DNA of 64,000 nt, taken from NCBI GenBank assembly GCA_943841495.1, contig CALSYL010000001.1:62001-126000 (forward strand), given 5' to 3'. This DNA comes from an uncultured bacterium. GTDB taxonomy: Bacteria; Fidelibacterota; Marinisomatia; Marinisomatales; Marinisomataceae. Position 1 is the stretch's first letter. Every line of letters starts with the position of its first letter. Below, one piece after another: positions 8,304-16,061 of this stretch. The position numbers and the translations under genes are program-made. The notes beneath the pieces are model-generated. The model did not search any database. It saw nothing but the letters and a program-made list of their open reading frames with translations, and had not been told where the DNA came from.

Positions 8304-9442
8304 TAAACTCTAACCTTTCTTTTTTCATTTAAAAAATATAACAACAAGATTCCAATTGGAAATAACAATGCAAATATAGGAAAAATTAATTTAAAACTAT
8401 AGTTATCTGCTATTAAACCTCCAAGATATGCTGCAAGGCCGGACAAACCAAACATTAAGAAAAAATTAAGTCCAAATACTACTGACCTAATTTTTACTGT
8501 AGTTATATCCTTAATTATCGAATTAATTAGTGGTTGAATTGAATACATAATCATTGCTAATAACACTGAAATAATAATTAATAAATTTTTTCCTACAAAC
8601 ATGATTGAGATAAACAAAGGAAGCAATAAAACGAATACGAATGATAATAATTTGATTCTATCAAATCTATCACCAAGATATCCAGATAATACCTGCCCAA
8701 ATAGTCCTGTCAGCATTATAGCTGAAACTATTGAATTAGAATTTTCTCCAAAGTCTATGCTAAAAACTGAAGGTATAAATGTGTTAAATATTGTAAAGGA
8801 TAAACCAACAACAAATGATATCATGAAAAAAATCTTTAGTATTGAATTTTGATACCCATCTTTAAAATCTTTTAGCTTTAATATGTCTATTTTTTCAGTG
8901 TTTGGTATAACCTTTAAAGTTAAAGGTATTAGCAAAACATTAAAAAAAGCTGTAAATATAAAAGCATGATTCCAACTGTAATGAATCAATGCATAGTAAG
9001 AAATTAACGGACCCAATGAAACTCCTATAGATCCAAAAACACCATGAAAAGCATTAGCTTTTGATATATTTTTTTCGAATACCTCAGATATTAAGGTTAA
9101 AGAAACTGGATGATGAATACTTGCAAATAGTCCTAAAAAAATATTACTAATTGAGAACATTATAATATTATCTGAAAATCCAACTAATAGAGCTGATATA
9201 AATATACCAATTTGTGAGAAAGCAATTAAAATTTTTGGACCATACCTATTATACAAAAAAGACATTGGAAGGGAGCCGATTCCAAAACAAAAACTTGCCA
9301 CACTAAAAACGAGTCCAACTTTAGAGGCGTTCAGTGAAAAGAAATCAATTAAATGAATGTACATACTTGGTATCAACATCATTATGATGTGAACGGACAT
9401 ATGTGATAGGCTTAAAACAAAAAGAATAATTCTAGAAGACAA
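8303..9442 (-). CDS. MFS transporter
   Basis: Polytopic inner-membrane protein of 379 residues with about 11-12 hydrophobic helices, matching a compact major-facilitator carrier. After helix 2 comes GSLPMSFLYNRYGPKIL, the loop 2-3 motif of MFS, and a related GQVLSGYLGDRFDRIKLL occurs at the start of the second half. The substrate cannot be told from sequence. The likely start is a TTG at 9442, because helix 1 begins immediately after it and an AGAAG stretch lies upstream; the first in-frame ATG (9400) would cut helix 1. It is 2 nt behind rplS and 1 nt into yicC, an unusual passenger between translation and nucleotide genes. Confidence 0.85.
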   Translation of the reverse strand: MSSRIILFVLSLSHMSVHIIMMLIPSMYIHLIDFFSLNASKVGLVFSVASFCFGIGSLPMSFLYNRYGPKILIAFSQIGIFISALLVGFSDNIIMFSISNIFLGLFASIHHPVSLTLISEVFEKNISKANAFHGVFGSIGVSLGPLISYYALIHYSWNHAFIFTAFFNVLLIPLTLKVIPNTEKIDILKLKDFKDGYQNSILKIFFMISFVVGLSFTIFNTFIPSVFSIDFGENSNSIVSAIMLTGLFGQVLSGYLGDRFDRIKLLSFVFVLLLPLFISIMFVGKNLLIIISVLLAMIMYSIQPLINSIIKDITTVKIRSVVFGLNFFLMFGLSGLAAYLGGLIADNYSFKLIFPIFALLFPIGILLLYFLNEKRKVRV

Positions 9443-9444
9443 TT

Positions 9445-9765
9445 TTATTTCTTCTCAGCAAGCCTTGCAGCTTTACCTGATAAACCCCTAAGATAATATA
9501 ATTTTGCTCTTCTAGCTTTATTGATTCTATCAACTTTCATTGATGCAATAGATGGTGAATGTAGAGGAAATATTCTTTCAACTCCTACACCATTTGAAAT
9601 TTTTCGCACAGTAATTGTTTCAGCAATACCTGAACCTTTCCTAGCTATGACAGTGCCTTTAAAAAGCTGTTGTCTAACTTTTTGTCCCTCTCTAACATTT
9701 ACATAAATTGATAGAGTGTCACCTGATTTAAAGTTGGGTATGTCTTCTCTTAATGTGTTACTCAT
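9445..9765 (-). CDS. rplS: 50S ribosomal protein L19
   Basis: L19 lies at the 30S-50S interface. The 106-residue protein shows the family signatures [52 protein letters not shown] and the C-terminal [18 protein letters not shown]. It is slightly shorter than E. coli L19. It follows trmD by 9 nt in an rpsP-trmD-rplS operon; rimM, which usually sits between rpsP and trmD, is not here. Confidence 0.97.
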   Translation of the reverse strand: MSNTLREDIPNFKSGDTLSIYVNVREGQKVRQQLFKGTVIARKGSGIAETITVRKISNGVGVERIFPLHSPSIASMKVDRINKARRAKLYYLRGLSGKAARLAEKK

Positions 9766-9774
9766 TTGTATTCT

Positions 9775-10458
9775 CTATTTCTCTTTTAAAAGATCAGGTC
9801 TTCTGTCTTTTGTAATTTCAATTTTTTTATCATTTCGCCATTTTTTAATAGCATCATGATTGCCAGATAATAATACTTCTGGAACCTTAAGTCCATCAAT
9901 TTCATTAGGCCGCGTAAAATAAGGAGCATCTAGTAAATCGTCAACAAAAGAATCTGTCATAGCAGAATTAATATCATTCAAAACTCCAGGAACTAATCTA
10001 GCAATAGAATCAAAAATTATCATTGATGACAGCTCTCCATTTGAAACAATATAATCACCAATCGAAATCTCTAAATCAACATATTTTTCTATAACTCTTT
10101 CATCTATACCTTTGTAATGACCGCAAATAAAAATTAAAGACTTTTCTTTGCTTAATTTACTACTAATATCATGATTTAATTTTTCTCCTCTTGGAGAAGG
10201 GAATATAATTTGAGGTCTACCATCACAAAGAGCTATACAATGATCTATTGCGTCAAATAATGGCTGGCACATCATTACCATTCCACTTCCACCTCCATAT
10301 GGCTCATCATCAATTTTTTTATAATTGTCTTTAGCAAAATTTCTCAAATTGATAATATTTACATTTAGTAGATTTTTTTTAATCCCTTGATTTGCAATAT
10401 TATTCTCAATAAGAATATTTATTGTTTCAGGGAATGGAGATATGATAAAAATTTTCAT
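9775..10458 (-). CDS. trmD: tRNA (guanine-37-N1) methyltransferase
   Basis: SPOUT-class enzyme methylating G37 next to the anticodon, which prevents frameshifting. Trefoil-knot signatures include IFICGHYKGIDERVIEKYVD and EISIGDYIVSNGELSSM, followed by VPGVLND and the C-terminal YFTRPNEIDGLKVPEVLLSG and GNHDAIKKWR. The 227 residues fit the family. A 7-bp hairpin lies in the short gap between rpsP and trmD. Confidence 0.96.
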   Translation of the reverse strand: MKIFIISPFPETINILIENNIANQGIKKNLLNVNIINLRNFAKDNYKKIDDEPYGGGSGMVMMCQPLFDAIDHCIALCDGRPQIIFPSPRGEKLNHDISSKLSKEKSLIFICGHYKGIDERVIEKYVDLEISIGDYIVSNGELSSMIIFDSIARLVPGVLNDINSAMTDSFVDDLLDAPYFTRPNEIDGLKVPEVLLSGNHDAIKKWRNDKKIEITKDRRPDLLKEK

Positions 10459-10476
10459 TTTTACAACTTCTTAAGG

Positions 10477-10495
10477 AAACTTTACTGAAAAGTTT
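10477..10495 (-). terminator. Small intergenic hairpin between rpsP and trmD
   Basis: AAACTTT (10477-10483), loop ACTGA, AAAGTTT (10489-10495): a perfect 7-bp AT-rich stem with a 5-nt loop. It has no U-run on the minus-strand transcript and is probably an mRNA-processing or attenuation element rather than a full terminator. Confidence 0.3.
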
Positions 10496-10511
10496 ACTAT
10501 TTATCTTCTTT

Positions 10512-11118
10512 GGGCTCTTCTTCAGCTGGTACTTCTTCTACAGGAGCTTCTTCAGCATCGAGCTTCTTCAGCTGGTGCTTCTTCTACAGGAGCTTCTTCA
10601 GCATGGCTGCTTCTTCTACAGGAGCTTCTTCAGCTGGTGCTTCTTCTACAGGAGCTTCTTCAGCTGGAGCTTCTTCAGCATCTGCAGCTTTTTCAGCTGG
10701 TGCTTCTTCTACAGGAGCTTCTTCAGCTTGCTTCTTCAGCTGGTGCTTCTTCTACAGGAGCTTCTTCAGCAACTTTCTCTGCAGCTTTTTCAGCTGGTGC
10801 TTCTTCTACAGGAGCTTCTTCAGCTGGTGCTTCTTCTACAGGAGCTTCTTCAGCTGGAGCTTCTTCAGCAACTTTCTCTGCAGCTTTTTCAGCTGGTGCT
10901 TCTTCTACAGGAGCTTCTTCAGCTGGTGCTTCTTCTACAGGAGCTTCTTCAGCAACTTTCTCTGCAGCTTTTTCAGCTGGTGCTTCTTCTACAGGAGCTT
11001 CTTCAGCTGGAGCTTCTTCACCTTCTCTGCAGCTTTTTCAGCTGGTGCTTCTTCTACAGGAGCTTCTTCAGCTGGAGCTTCTTCAGCAACTTTCTCTGCA
11101 GCTTTTTCAGCTTGTGCT
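10512..11118 (-). repeat. Tandem repeat encoding the Ala/Glu/Pro tail of ribosomal protein S16
   Basis: About 600 bp built from a 30-bp unit that, read on the minus strand, encodes EEAPVEEAPA, interspersed with an AEKAAEKVAEEAPAE-type unit. Four small indels shift the reading frame, at about 11020, 10729, 10605 and 10558. Following frame by frame, the first and third leave the S16 frame and the second and fourth restore it. The distance from the S16 start to the terminal stop at 10497-10499 is 996 nt, an exact multiple of three. The last in-frame codons read EEPKEDK-stop. Confidence 0.9.
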
Positions 11119-11492
11119 TTTTCTTTTTTGACTTGAATTGCCTTAATTCTGTCTTGGATTACTTTATCTCTATCTTTTTTCCAATCGGCAACAGCTTTTT
11201 CAATATCTTTATCTGACATTCCTTGACCCATTAAATGCCATTTAAGAGCAAGTCCAGATCTTTTCATTAATTTATTTACAGGGTCAGTAACTTGAGCACC
11301 TAATTTCAGCCACTCAATTATTCTATCTTCCTTAAGGTTATAATTCGATTCTTTATTTTTTTCAAGAGGATTATACCAACCTACTTGTTCAATAGCAGAT
11401 CCGTCTCTTCTTTTCCTAGAATCAATAATAATTATTCTATAAAAAGGTCTATTTCTACGACCTATTCTTTTAAGTCTTATTTTTGTTGCCAT
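10989..11492 (-). CDS. rpsP: 30S ribosomal protein S16 with long AE-rich tail (frame broken in the tail)
   Basis: The first ~80 residues are canonical S16: MATKIRLKRIGRRNRPFYRI, SRKRRDGSAIEQVGWYNPLE, DRIIEWLKLGAQVTDPV. A Lys/Glu/Ala-rich extension follows from about residue 110 and passes into EAPAEEAPVEEAP repeats. As given, the frame ends at 10989 after a 4-bp deletion near 11020 turns the repeat into VKKLQLKKLL. If the four tail indels are sequencing or assembly errors, the gene runs to 10497 and encodes about 332 residues. S16 binds 16S rRNA early in 30S assembly; the tail is outside the conserved fold, so function may not depend on it. The gene heads the rpsP-trmD-rplS operon. Confidence 0.9.
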   Translation of the reverse strand: MATKIRLKRIGRRNRPFYRIIIIDSRKRRDGSAIEQVGWYNPLEKNKESNYNLKEDRIIEWLKLGAQVTDPVNKLMKRSGLALKWHLMGQGMSDKDIEKAVADWKKDRDKVIQDRIKAIQVKKEKAQAEKAAEKVAEEAPAEEAPVEEAPAEKAAEKVKKLQLKKLL

Positions 11493-11574
11493 AAAGTTTA
11501 TTTCTCTTTTTTTATTATGTTATTAAAACAGGCGTAATTTGTTTAAAACTATTGAATACTACAAATGATTTATT

Positions 11575-13638
11575 TTATGAAAAATCAATAGACATCAACT
11601 TAGAAATACCTCTTTTTTCAGCAGTCACACCATAAATACAATCTGCTGACTCCATAGTAAGCTTATTATGAGTAACCATTATAAACTGCGTTGATTTGCT
11701 ATAATCTCTAATAACCTCAGTAAATTTTCTAATATTAATATCGTCAAGGGGTGCATCAATTTCGTCTAGTATGCAAAATGGACTTGGTTTATATTGATAA
11801 ATTGAAAAAAGCAATGCAATTGCTGTCAATGACTTCTCACCAGCAGAAAGCATTTTGAGAGATTTATTTCTTTTACCTGGAGGTTGAGCAAAAATATTTA
11901 TTTCAGAATTTAAAGGGTCATCTGTGTTAGATAATTCAATGCTACCATTTCCACCATTAAAGAAAACAGTAAACATTTTTTCAAAATTTTCTTTTACCTT
12001 GCTAAATGTTTCAAAAAATTGCTCCTGTGCAACTTTATCAATTTTCTTGATAGCTTCTTTAAGATTGCTTTCAGCTTCAACTAGATCTGCTTTTTGCTCT
12101 AACAAAACATTTAACCTGCTACTCTTTTCTTCATATTCATCTTTAACAGCCCAATTAATAGGTCCAATAGATTCAATACTTCTTTTAATCTTATCTACCT
12201 TATAAATCATATCAGAAATATTATAATTTTTGGGAGTTGACAGCTTTACTTCCTTGCCAAATTTCTCAATTAAATTTTGTTCAATTTGAGCTTTCTTTAT
12301 TTTAGATTCTGCTATCTTCATTTCAGCATCTTTTATTTCGTAAAAAAGGTCGTCTTTGCTAAACTTGTCAGAATCTAATTTTGCTCGAATAGACTCCATT
12401 TTAATGAATGCTTTATTTACAGCATTTTCTTTTTTCTCAAGCTCTAAATTATTTATGTTAATTTTTTTCTGAATACTTTTAATTGATTCATCCATTTTTG
12501 AAAAATCAACCTCTTTTTCTTTTTTATAGATGTCAATCTTGTCTTTATAGTCTTGTATGCTTGCTTTGAGCTTTTCATATTTTTTATCAGTTTGAATAAC
12601 ATTCTTTCCACATTCATCACACTCAGAAACAATTTTGATATAATCCTTATCAAATTGATTAAGCTGGTTAATTTTTAATTGCAATTCATCCTCAAGTAAG
12701 CCTACTCCTTTTGAAGACTCTTTATTTTTAAGCTGAATTTCAGCTAATAATTCTTCTGTCAACTTATCTACTTTACTTTTCATTTTAGAAAGTGAATCTT
12801 TTTCATTTAAATAATTTTCTCTTGCATTATCAAATTCAATACTTTCAACTTTTTTCTTGGATGTATTTTTTTTCAAAAGTTTATTTTTTTCTTTAAGCAT
12901 TTCTTCAAGCGGGACAATAATTTCTTTTAGCTCTACAATTCTTGCAGAAGATAAATTGATTTCAAGATTTTTTAATTCATCAGTTAGCTTTTCATGTCTT
13001 TTAAATCTTTTTAACTGAAGCTCTAAAGCTTTAACTTGAAATTGAATTTCTACAACAATATCATCAATTCTTTCTAAATCTCTTGAATTGAGGTCAAATT
13101 TTTTCAATGCTGATTTTCTCTTAGCTTTGTATTTATTTACTCCAGCTGCCTCTTCAAACATTTGTCTTCTACTATCATCTTTATCTGACAAAATTTGTTC
13201 AATCATGTTTAACTCAATAACAGAATAGGCATCTGATGTTAAGCCAGTATCGACAAATAGATTTGAAATATCTTTTAATCGACAATTGTTTCTATTAATA
13301 AAATATTCGCTTTCCCCTGATCTATAAAGTCTTCTACCAATTTCAACCTCTTCATACTCGACAGGAAGCAGGCCTTTATTATTTTCAATTGTTAGAAATA
13401 CTTCGCACAGACCAAGCGGTTTTACATTTGAGGCTCCATTAAAAATAACATCTTCCATTTTTGAACTTCTTAACCTAGATGTTTTTTGTTCTCCTAAAAC
13501 CCATCGGATTGCATCTACTATATTGGTTTTACCGCAACCATTTGGTCCAACTATTCCAGTGATGCCACTGTCAAATAAAACTGTTTCTTTTTTTGCAAAA
13601 GATTTGAAACCAAATAATTCTAATTTAGAAATATGCAT
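11575..13638 (-). CDS. smc: Short SMC-type ATPase without hinge, midpoint CxxC
   Basis: The head halves are those of the chromosome-organising SMC protein. N-terminal: LELFGFKSFAKKETVLF, Walker A GPNGCGKTNIVDAIRWVLGE (about 31-50) and FNGASNVKPLG. C-terminal: signature LSAGEKSLTAIALLFSIYQY (about 597-616) and Walker B PSPFCILDEIDAPLDD (618-633). Total length is 687 residues, against 1100-1200 for normal SMC. Residues ~170-500 are Lys/Glu-rich coiled coil. No globular hinge can be found. Instead Cys340-Asp-Glu-Cys343-Gly lies exactly at the midpoint between two arms of roughly 150-170 residues, the arrangement of a Rad50 zinc hook. The frame is open throughout. Walker A has Cys and Thr where most SMC have Ser and Ser. 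The partners ScpA and ScpB are not in this window. Confidence 0.88.
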   Translation of the reverse strand: MHISKLELFGFKSFAKKETVLFDSGITGIVGPNGCGKTNIVDAIRWVLGEQKTSRLRSSKMEDVIFNGASNVKPLGLCEVFLTIENNKGLLPVEYEEVEIGRRLYRSGESEYFINRNNCRLKDISNLFVDTGLTSDAYSVIELNMIEQILSDKDDSRRQMFEEAAGVNKYKAKRKSALKKFDLNSRDLERIDDIVVEIQFQVKALELQLKRFKRHEKLTDELKNLEINLSSARIVELKEIIVPLEEMLKEKNKLLKKNTSKKKVESIEFDNARENYLNEKDSLSKMKSKVDKLTEELLAEIQLKNKESSKGVGLLEDELQLKINQLNQFDKDYIKIVSECDECGKNVIQTDKKYEKLKASIQDYKDKIDIYKKEKEVDFSKMDESIKSIQKKININNLELEKKENAVNKAFIKMESIRAKLDSDKFSKDDLFYEIKDAEMKIAESKIKKAQIEQNLIEKFGKEVKLSTPKNYNISDMIYKVDKIKRSIESIGPINWAVKDEYEEKSSRLNVLLEQKADLVEAESNLKEAIKKIDKVAQEQFFETFSKVKENFEKMFTVFFNGGNGSIELSNTDDPLNSEINIFAQPPGKRNKSLKMLSAGEKSLTAIALLFSIYQYKPSPFCILDEIDAPLDDINIRKFTEVIRDYSKSTQFIMVTHNKLTMESADCIYGVTAEKRGISKLMSIDFS

Positions 13639-13641
13639 AAT

Positions 13642-13986
13642 TTATCCTGGAGGCCAATTTAATAATCTTCCACCAATTAAATGCAAATGAATATGATAAA
13701 CAGTTTGCCCTCCATCATTATTGCAATTGAAAATTGTTCTATAGCCTGATTCGTCAATATTTAATTTTTTTGCCATTTCCTTAGCAACTTGAAATAATTT
13801 TCCTATTAAATTAGTATCATCATCAGTTAAATCATTTAATGTTTCAATTCTTTTTTTTGGAATGATAAGTAGATGAATAGGGGCAGTTGGATTTATATCG
13901 TCTATAACAATTACATCCTGATCTTCAAAATGAATATTAGCAGGAATTTCTCTTAAAATAATTTTTTCAAAAATAGTTTTATTCAT
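13642..13986 (-). CDS. HIT family hydrolase (HINT-like)
   Basis: Small histidine-triad protein, most likely a purine-nucleoside phosphoramidase of the HINT branch. It has FEKIILREIPANIHFEDQ at the N-terminus, HLLIIPKKRIETLNDL in the middle and the triad YHIHLHLIGGR near the C-terminus, ending in LNWPPG as bacterial HINT proteins do. The start is placed at the ATG at 13986, giving 114 residues and an 8-nt overlap with rsmE; a TTG at 13995 would add three residues. SMC follows after 3 nt. Confidence 0.9.
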   Translation of the reverse strand: MNKTIFEKIILREIPANIHFEDQDVIVIDDINPTAPIHLLIIPKKRIETLNDLTDDDTNLIGKLFQVAKEMAKKLNIDESGYRTIFNCNNDGGQTVYHIHLHLIGGRLLNWPPG

Positions 13987-14704
13987 TATTGGCAATTAAC
14001 TCATTCACGATTGCTATTAAAGAAACTATAGCAGTTTCAGTCCTTAATATAGTTCTACCTAAATTAACTTGAATAAAGTTTTTTTCATTTAGAAAAATTT
14101 TTTCAATATCAGTAAAATCTCCTTCTGGCCCAATAATTAAATTAATTTTAGTAGAATTATTATTTAATCTAAAAATTGAATTTTTTTGCTCTGTTAATGT
14201 TTTTTTAGCATCAATAATACATGCAATATTTATAGCAGAATCATCATACCACTGATACAAGTCTTTAATATTATTTAATTTTGGAAATATTGGTCTCATA
14301 CTTTGTTTGCATGAAGTTTGAATTAAATATTCAATTTTTTTAGTATTTATTGAAGCTTTTACCGATCTATCAAATTTTATTGGTGTTATTTCATCTACCC
14401 CCAACTCTACAGATTTTTCAATAGCAATTTTAAGTTTATTATTTTTTATTAGCGGTAAACCAAGGTGAACATGATAATGTTTATTTTTTGAGAATTTCTC
14501 AATTGAAAGTATTTTTCCTTTGACAGATTTTTTACCAACAATCTCAATTAAACCATAATATATATTACCTCTTCCATCAGTTAAGGTAATATTAGAGCCT
14601 TCTCTAAGCCTAAGAACAGAAATTATATGATGAGACTCTTTTTCATCTAAAATAAATGAAGAGTCTTTGATATTTCTTGAATCAATAAATGAAAAATTAC
14701 TCAC
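13979..14704 (-). CDS. rsmE: 16S rRNA (uracil-1498-N3) methyltransferase
   Basis: SPOUT enzyme that methylates U1498 in 16S rRNA. The C-terminal knot is clear: INLIIGPEGDFTDIEKIFL and VNLGRTILRTETAIVSLIAI. The N-terminal PUA-like part has ESHHIISVLRLREGS and TLTDGRGNIYYG. Start choice is uncertain. A GTG at 14704 gives a family-like N-terminus of 242 residues and an 8-nt overlap with the upstream gene; a TTG at 14743 would add 13 residues that overlap it by 47 nt. Neither has a clear ribosome binding site. Confidence 0.88.
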   Translation of the reverse strand: MSNFSFIDSRNIKDSSFILDEKESHHIISVLRLREGSNITLTDGRGNIYYGLIEIVGKKSVKGKILSIEKFSKNKHYHVHLGLPLIKNNKLKIAIEKSVELGVDEITPIKFDRSVKASINTKKIEYLIQTSCKQSMRPIFPKLNNIKDLYQWYDDSAINIACIIDAKKTLTEQKNSIFRLNNNSTKINLIIGPEGDFTDIEKIFLNEKNFIQVNLGRTILRTETAIVSLIAIVNELIANNE

Positions 14705-15281
14705 GATTAATCTGATATTTAAGGTATAAAAACCCTCCACCAAAATCTTTCTTGGAATGAATTTCTTTTTCTACTGTCAAATGATCGTATCCAAATCCTA
14801 AAGAAAGATTATTTCCAGAGGATTGAGAAAAGCTTACTCCAAAACCGAATGAACCGCCCAGATTAGTTTGAGATTCAGTACTTCTCCATTTTTTTGAAAA
14901 ACTTGAAATTGTTTCATCTCCATCAACAGCAATAAAAGGGCCAATTGAAAATGTTAAAAAAGGACGAAAATTATTAGCAATTCTACCCTCGAATAAATAG
15001 TAATTTGTTCGAAAAAACAAAGGGAACATTAAGATGTCTTTCTCTCCAGCAACTGTAAACTGATTAAAGTAAGGGTCATAAATTGGAAATTCATCGTTTC
15101 TGATATCATACCACCTTAAGTCGGCACCAATAGAAAGATTTGACCGAATAAATGATTCATATTCATAGCCAAAACCATAACCATTGTTTGCAAAAATAAA
15201 ATTTAGATTTTGAATTTTATTCTGAGCATTTAAGGAACAGGCAAGACATAGGGTAAAAATAATATAATAAATCTTATTCAT
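14697..15281 (-). CDS. Predicted outer-membrane beta-barrel protein
   Basis: The protein has a Sec signal peptide (MNKIYYIIFTLCLACSLNAQ, cut likely after Ala) followed by alternating hydrophobic/polar stretches rich in Gly, Phe and Tyr, ending in an aromatic strand GGGFLYLKYQINRE. This looks like a small 8-10-stranded OmpW/porin-type barrel of about 175 mature residues. The family cannot be named. The ATG at 15281 is preferred over the ATG at 15299 because the signal peptide starts there and it overlaps the upstream small gene by 8 nt. Confidence 0.7.
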   Translation of the reverse strand: MNKIYYIIFTLCLACSLNAQNKIQNLNFIFANNGYGFGYEYESFIRSNLSIGADLRWYDIRNDEFPIYDPYFNQFTVAGEKDILMFPLFFRTNYYLFEGRIANNFRPFLTFSIGPFIAVDGDETISSFSKKWRSTESQTNLGGSFGFGVSFSQSSGNNLSLGFGYDHLTVEKEIHSKKDFGGGFLYLKYQINRE

Positions 15282-15417
15282 TATCTTCAAACTCTGCATC
15301 TTTCACTTTTTTAAAGTCAATTTTGGTATCTTTTTTCATAATTACTCTATCATTTTTTTTTGAAGAAAACCTATAAATCAACCATACTATTACCAGTGCT
15401 ATTATTATTTTTATCAT
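15274..15417 (-). CDS. 47-residue single-pass membrane peptide
   Basis: A short frame on the minus strand starts with ATG at 15417 and ends at TAA 15274-15276. It begins MIKIIIALVIVWLIYRF (one membrane segment), then basic SSKKNDRVIMKK, and ends FKKVKDAEFEDNE. It fits exactly between dnk (gap 2 nt) and the barrel gene (8-nt overlap), with no other gene there. The layout of an N-terminal helix and a short tail ending in an acidic K-D-A-x-F/Y segment resembles small proteins such as DUF4834 found near dnk/folK in Bacteroidota; that link is from memory and weak. Its small size means automatic callers may skip it. Confidence 0.65.
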   Translation of the reverse strand: MIKIIIALVIVWLIYRFSSKKNDRVIMKKDTKIDFKKVKDAEFEDNE

Positions 15418-15419
15418 AC

Positions 15420-16061
15420 TTATGATGGATTAAAATACTTTATTCCCTGATGAGATTGATGTATTTCATTTAATAAATTGTCAAAATCTTCTGAATTTTC
15501 AACAAAATCAATATTGTTTGTATTAATAATAAGCAGCGGTCCTTCTTCATAGTTAACAAAAAATTCTTGGTATCGCTCATTAACTTGGTTTATGTAATCT
15601 TGTGTTACATGTTTCTCAAAATCTCTTCCTCTTTTTTTTATATTTTGCATTAAACGAGGAGTATCTGCTTGCAAATAAACAACTAAATCAGGCTTCACTA
15701 TATCTTTTTCAAGAATATCGGCTACATGTGAATATAATTTAAATTCAGCTTCAGAATTAAGAGTAAAATCGGCAAATAATCTATCTTTTTCAAACATGTA
15801 GTCTGTAACAACTCCTTTTTGAAGTAGATTTAATTGCCTAATATCCTTTTGTTGCTGTTGATATCTTTGTAATAAAAAAAATACTTGAGTTTGGAAAGCA
15901 TTAGACTCTGGATCATCGTAAAAATCTTTTAAAAAAGGATTATCTTCAAATTTTTCAAATACTTTTCGAGCGTTTAATTTATCAGCTATTCTTTCAGCTA
16001 AGCTTGTCTTTCCAACCCCTATAGGACCTTCAATTGCAATATATGTATCTAATTCTTTCAC
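15420..16061 (-). CDS. Deoxynucleoside kinase
   Basis: Salvage kinase phosphorylating deoxynucleosides (deoxyadenosine/deoxyguanosine type). P-loop EGPIGVGKTSLAERIAD is at residues 10-26, followed by FEDNPFLKDFYDDP, VTDYMFEKDRLFAD (the DRS-like catalytic region) and LQADTPRLMQNIKKRGRDFE (LID region). It starts with GTG at 16061, overlapping the folK stop by 4 nt (GTGA). Pairing of folK with a deoxynucleoside kinase, sometimes as a fusion, is familiar in Bacteroidota and relatives; here the two are separate. The 213-residue length fits. Confidence 0.9.
   Translation of the reverse strand: MKELDTYIAIEGPIGVGKTSLAERIADKLNARKVFEKFEDNPFLKDFYDDPESNAFQTQVFFLLQRYQQQQKDIRQLNLLQKGVVTDYMFEKDRLFADFTLNSEAEFKLYSHVADILEKDIVKPDLVVYLQADTPRLMQNIKKRGRDFEKHVTQDYINQVNERYQEFFVNYEEGPLLIINTNNIDFVENSEDFDNLLNEIHQSHQGIKYFNPS

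Noticed and set aside
10512-11118. CRISPR-like regular array
   Set aside because: The unit is 30 bp but contiguous, with no unique spacers and clear coding sense; no cas genes are near.
10510-11216. Plus-strand open frames of Ser/Ala- and Phe/Tyr-rich repeats
   Set aside because: They are the antisense of the S16 tail repeat; the periodicity without stops comes from the repeat, and all codons fit the minus-strand EAP reading.
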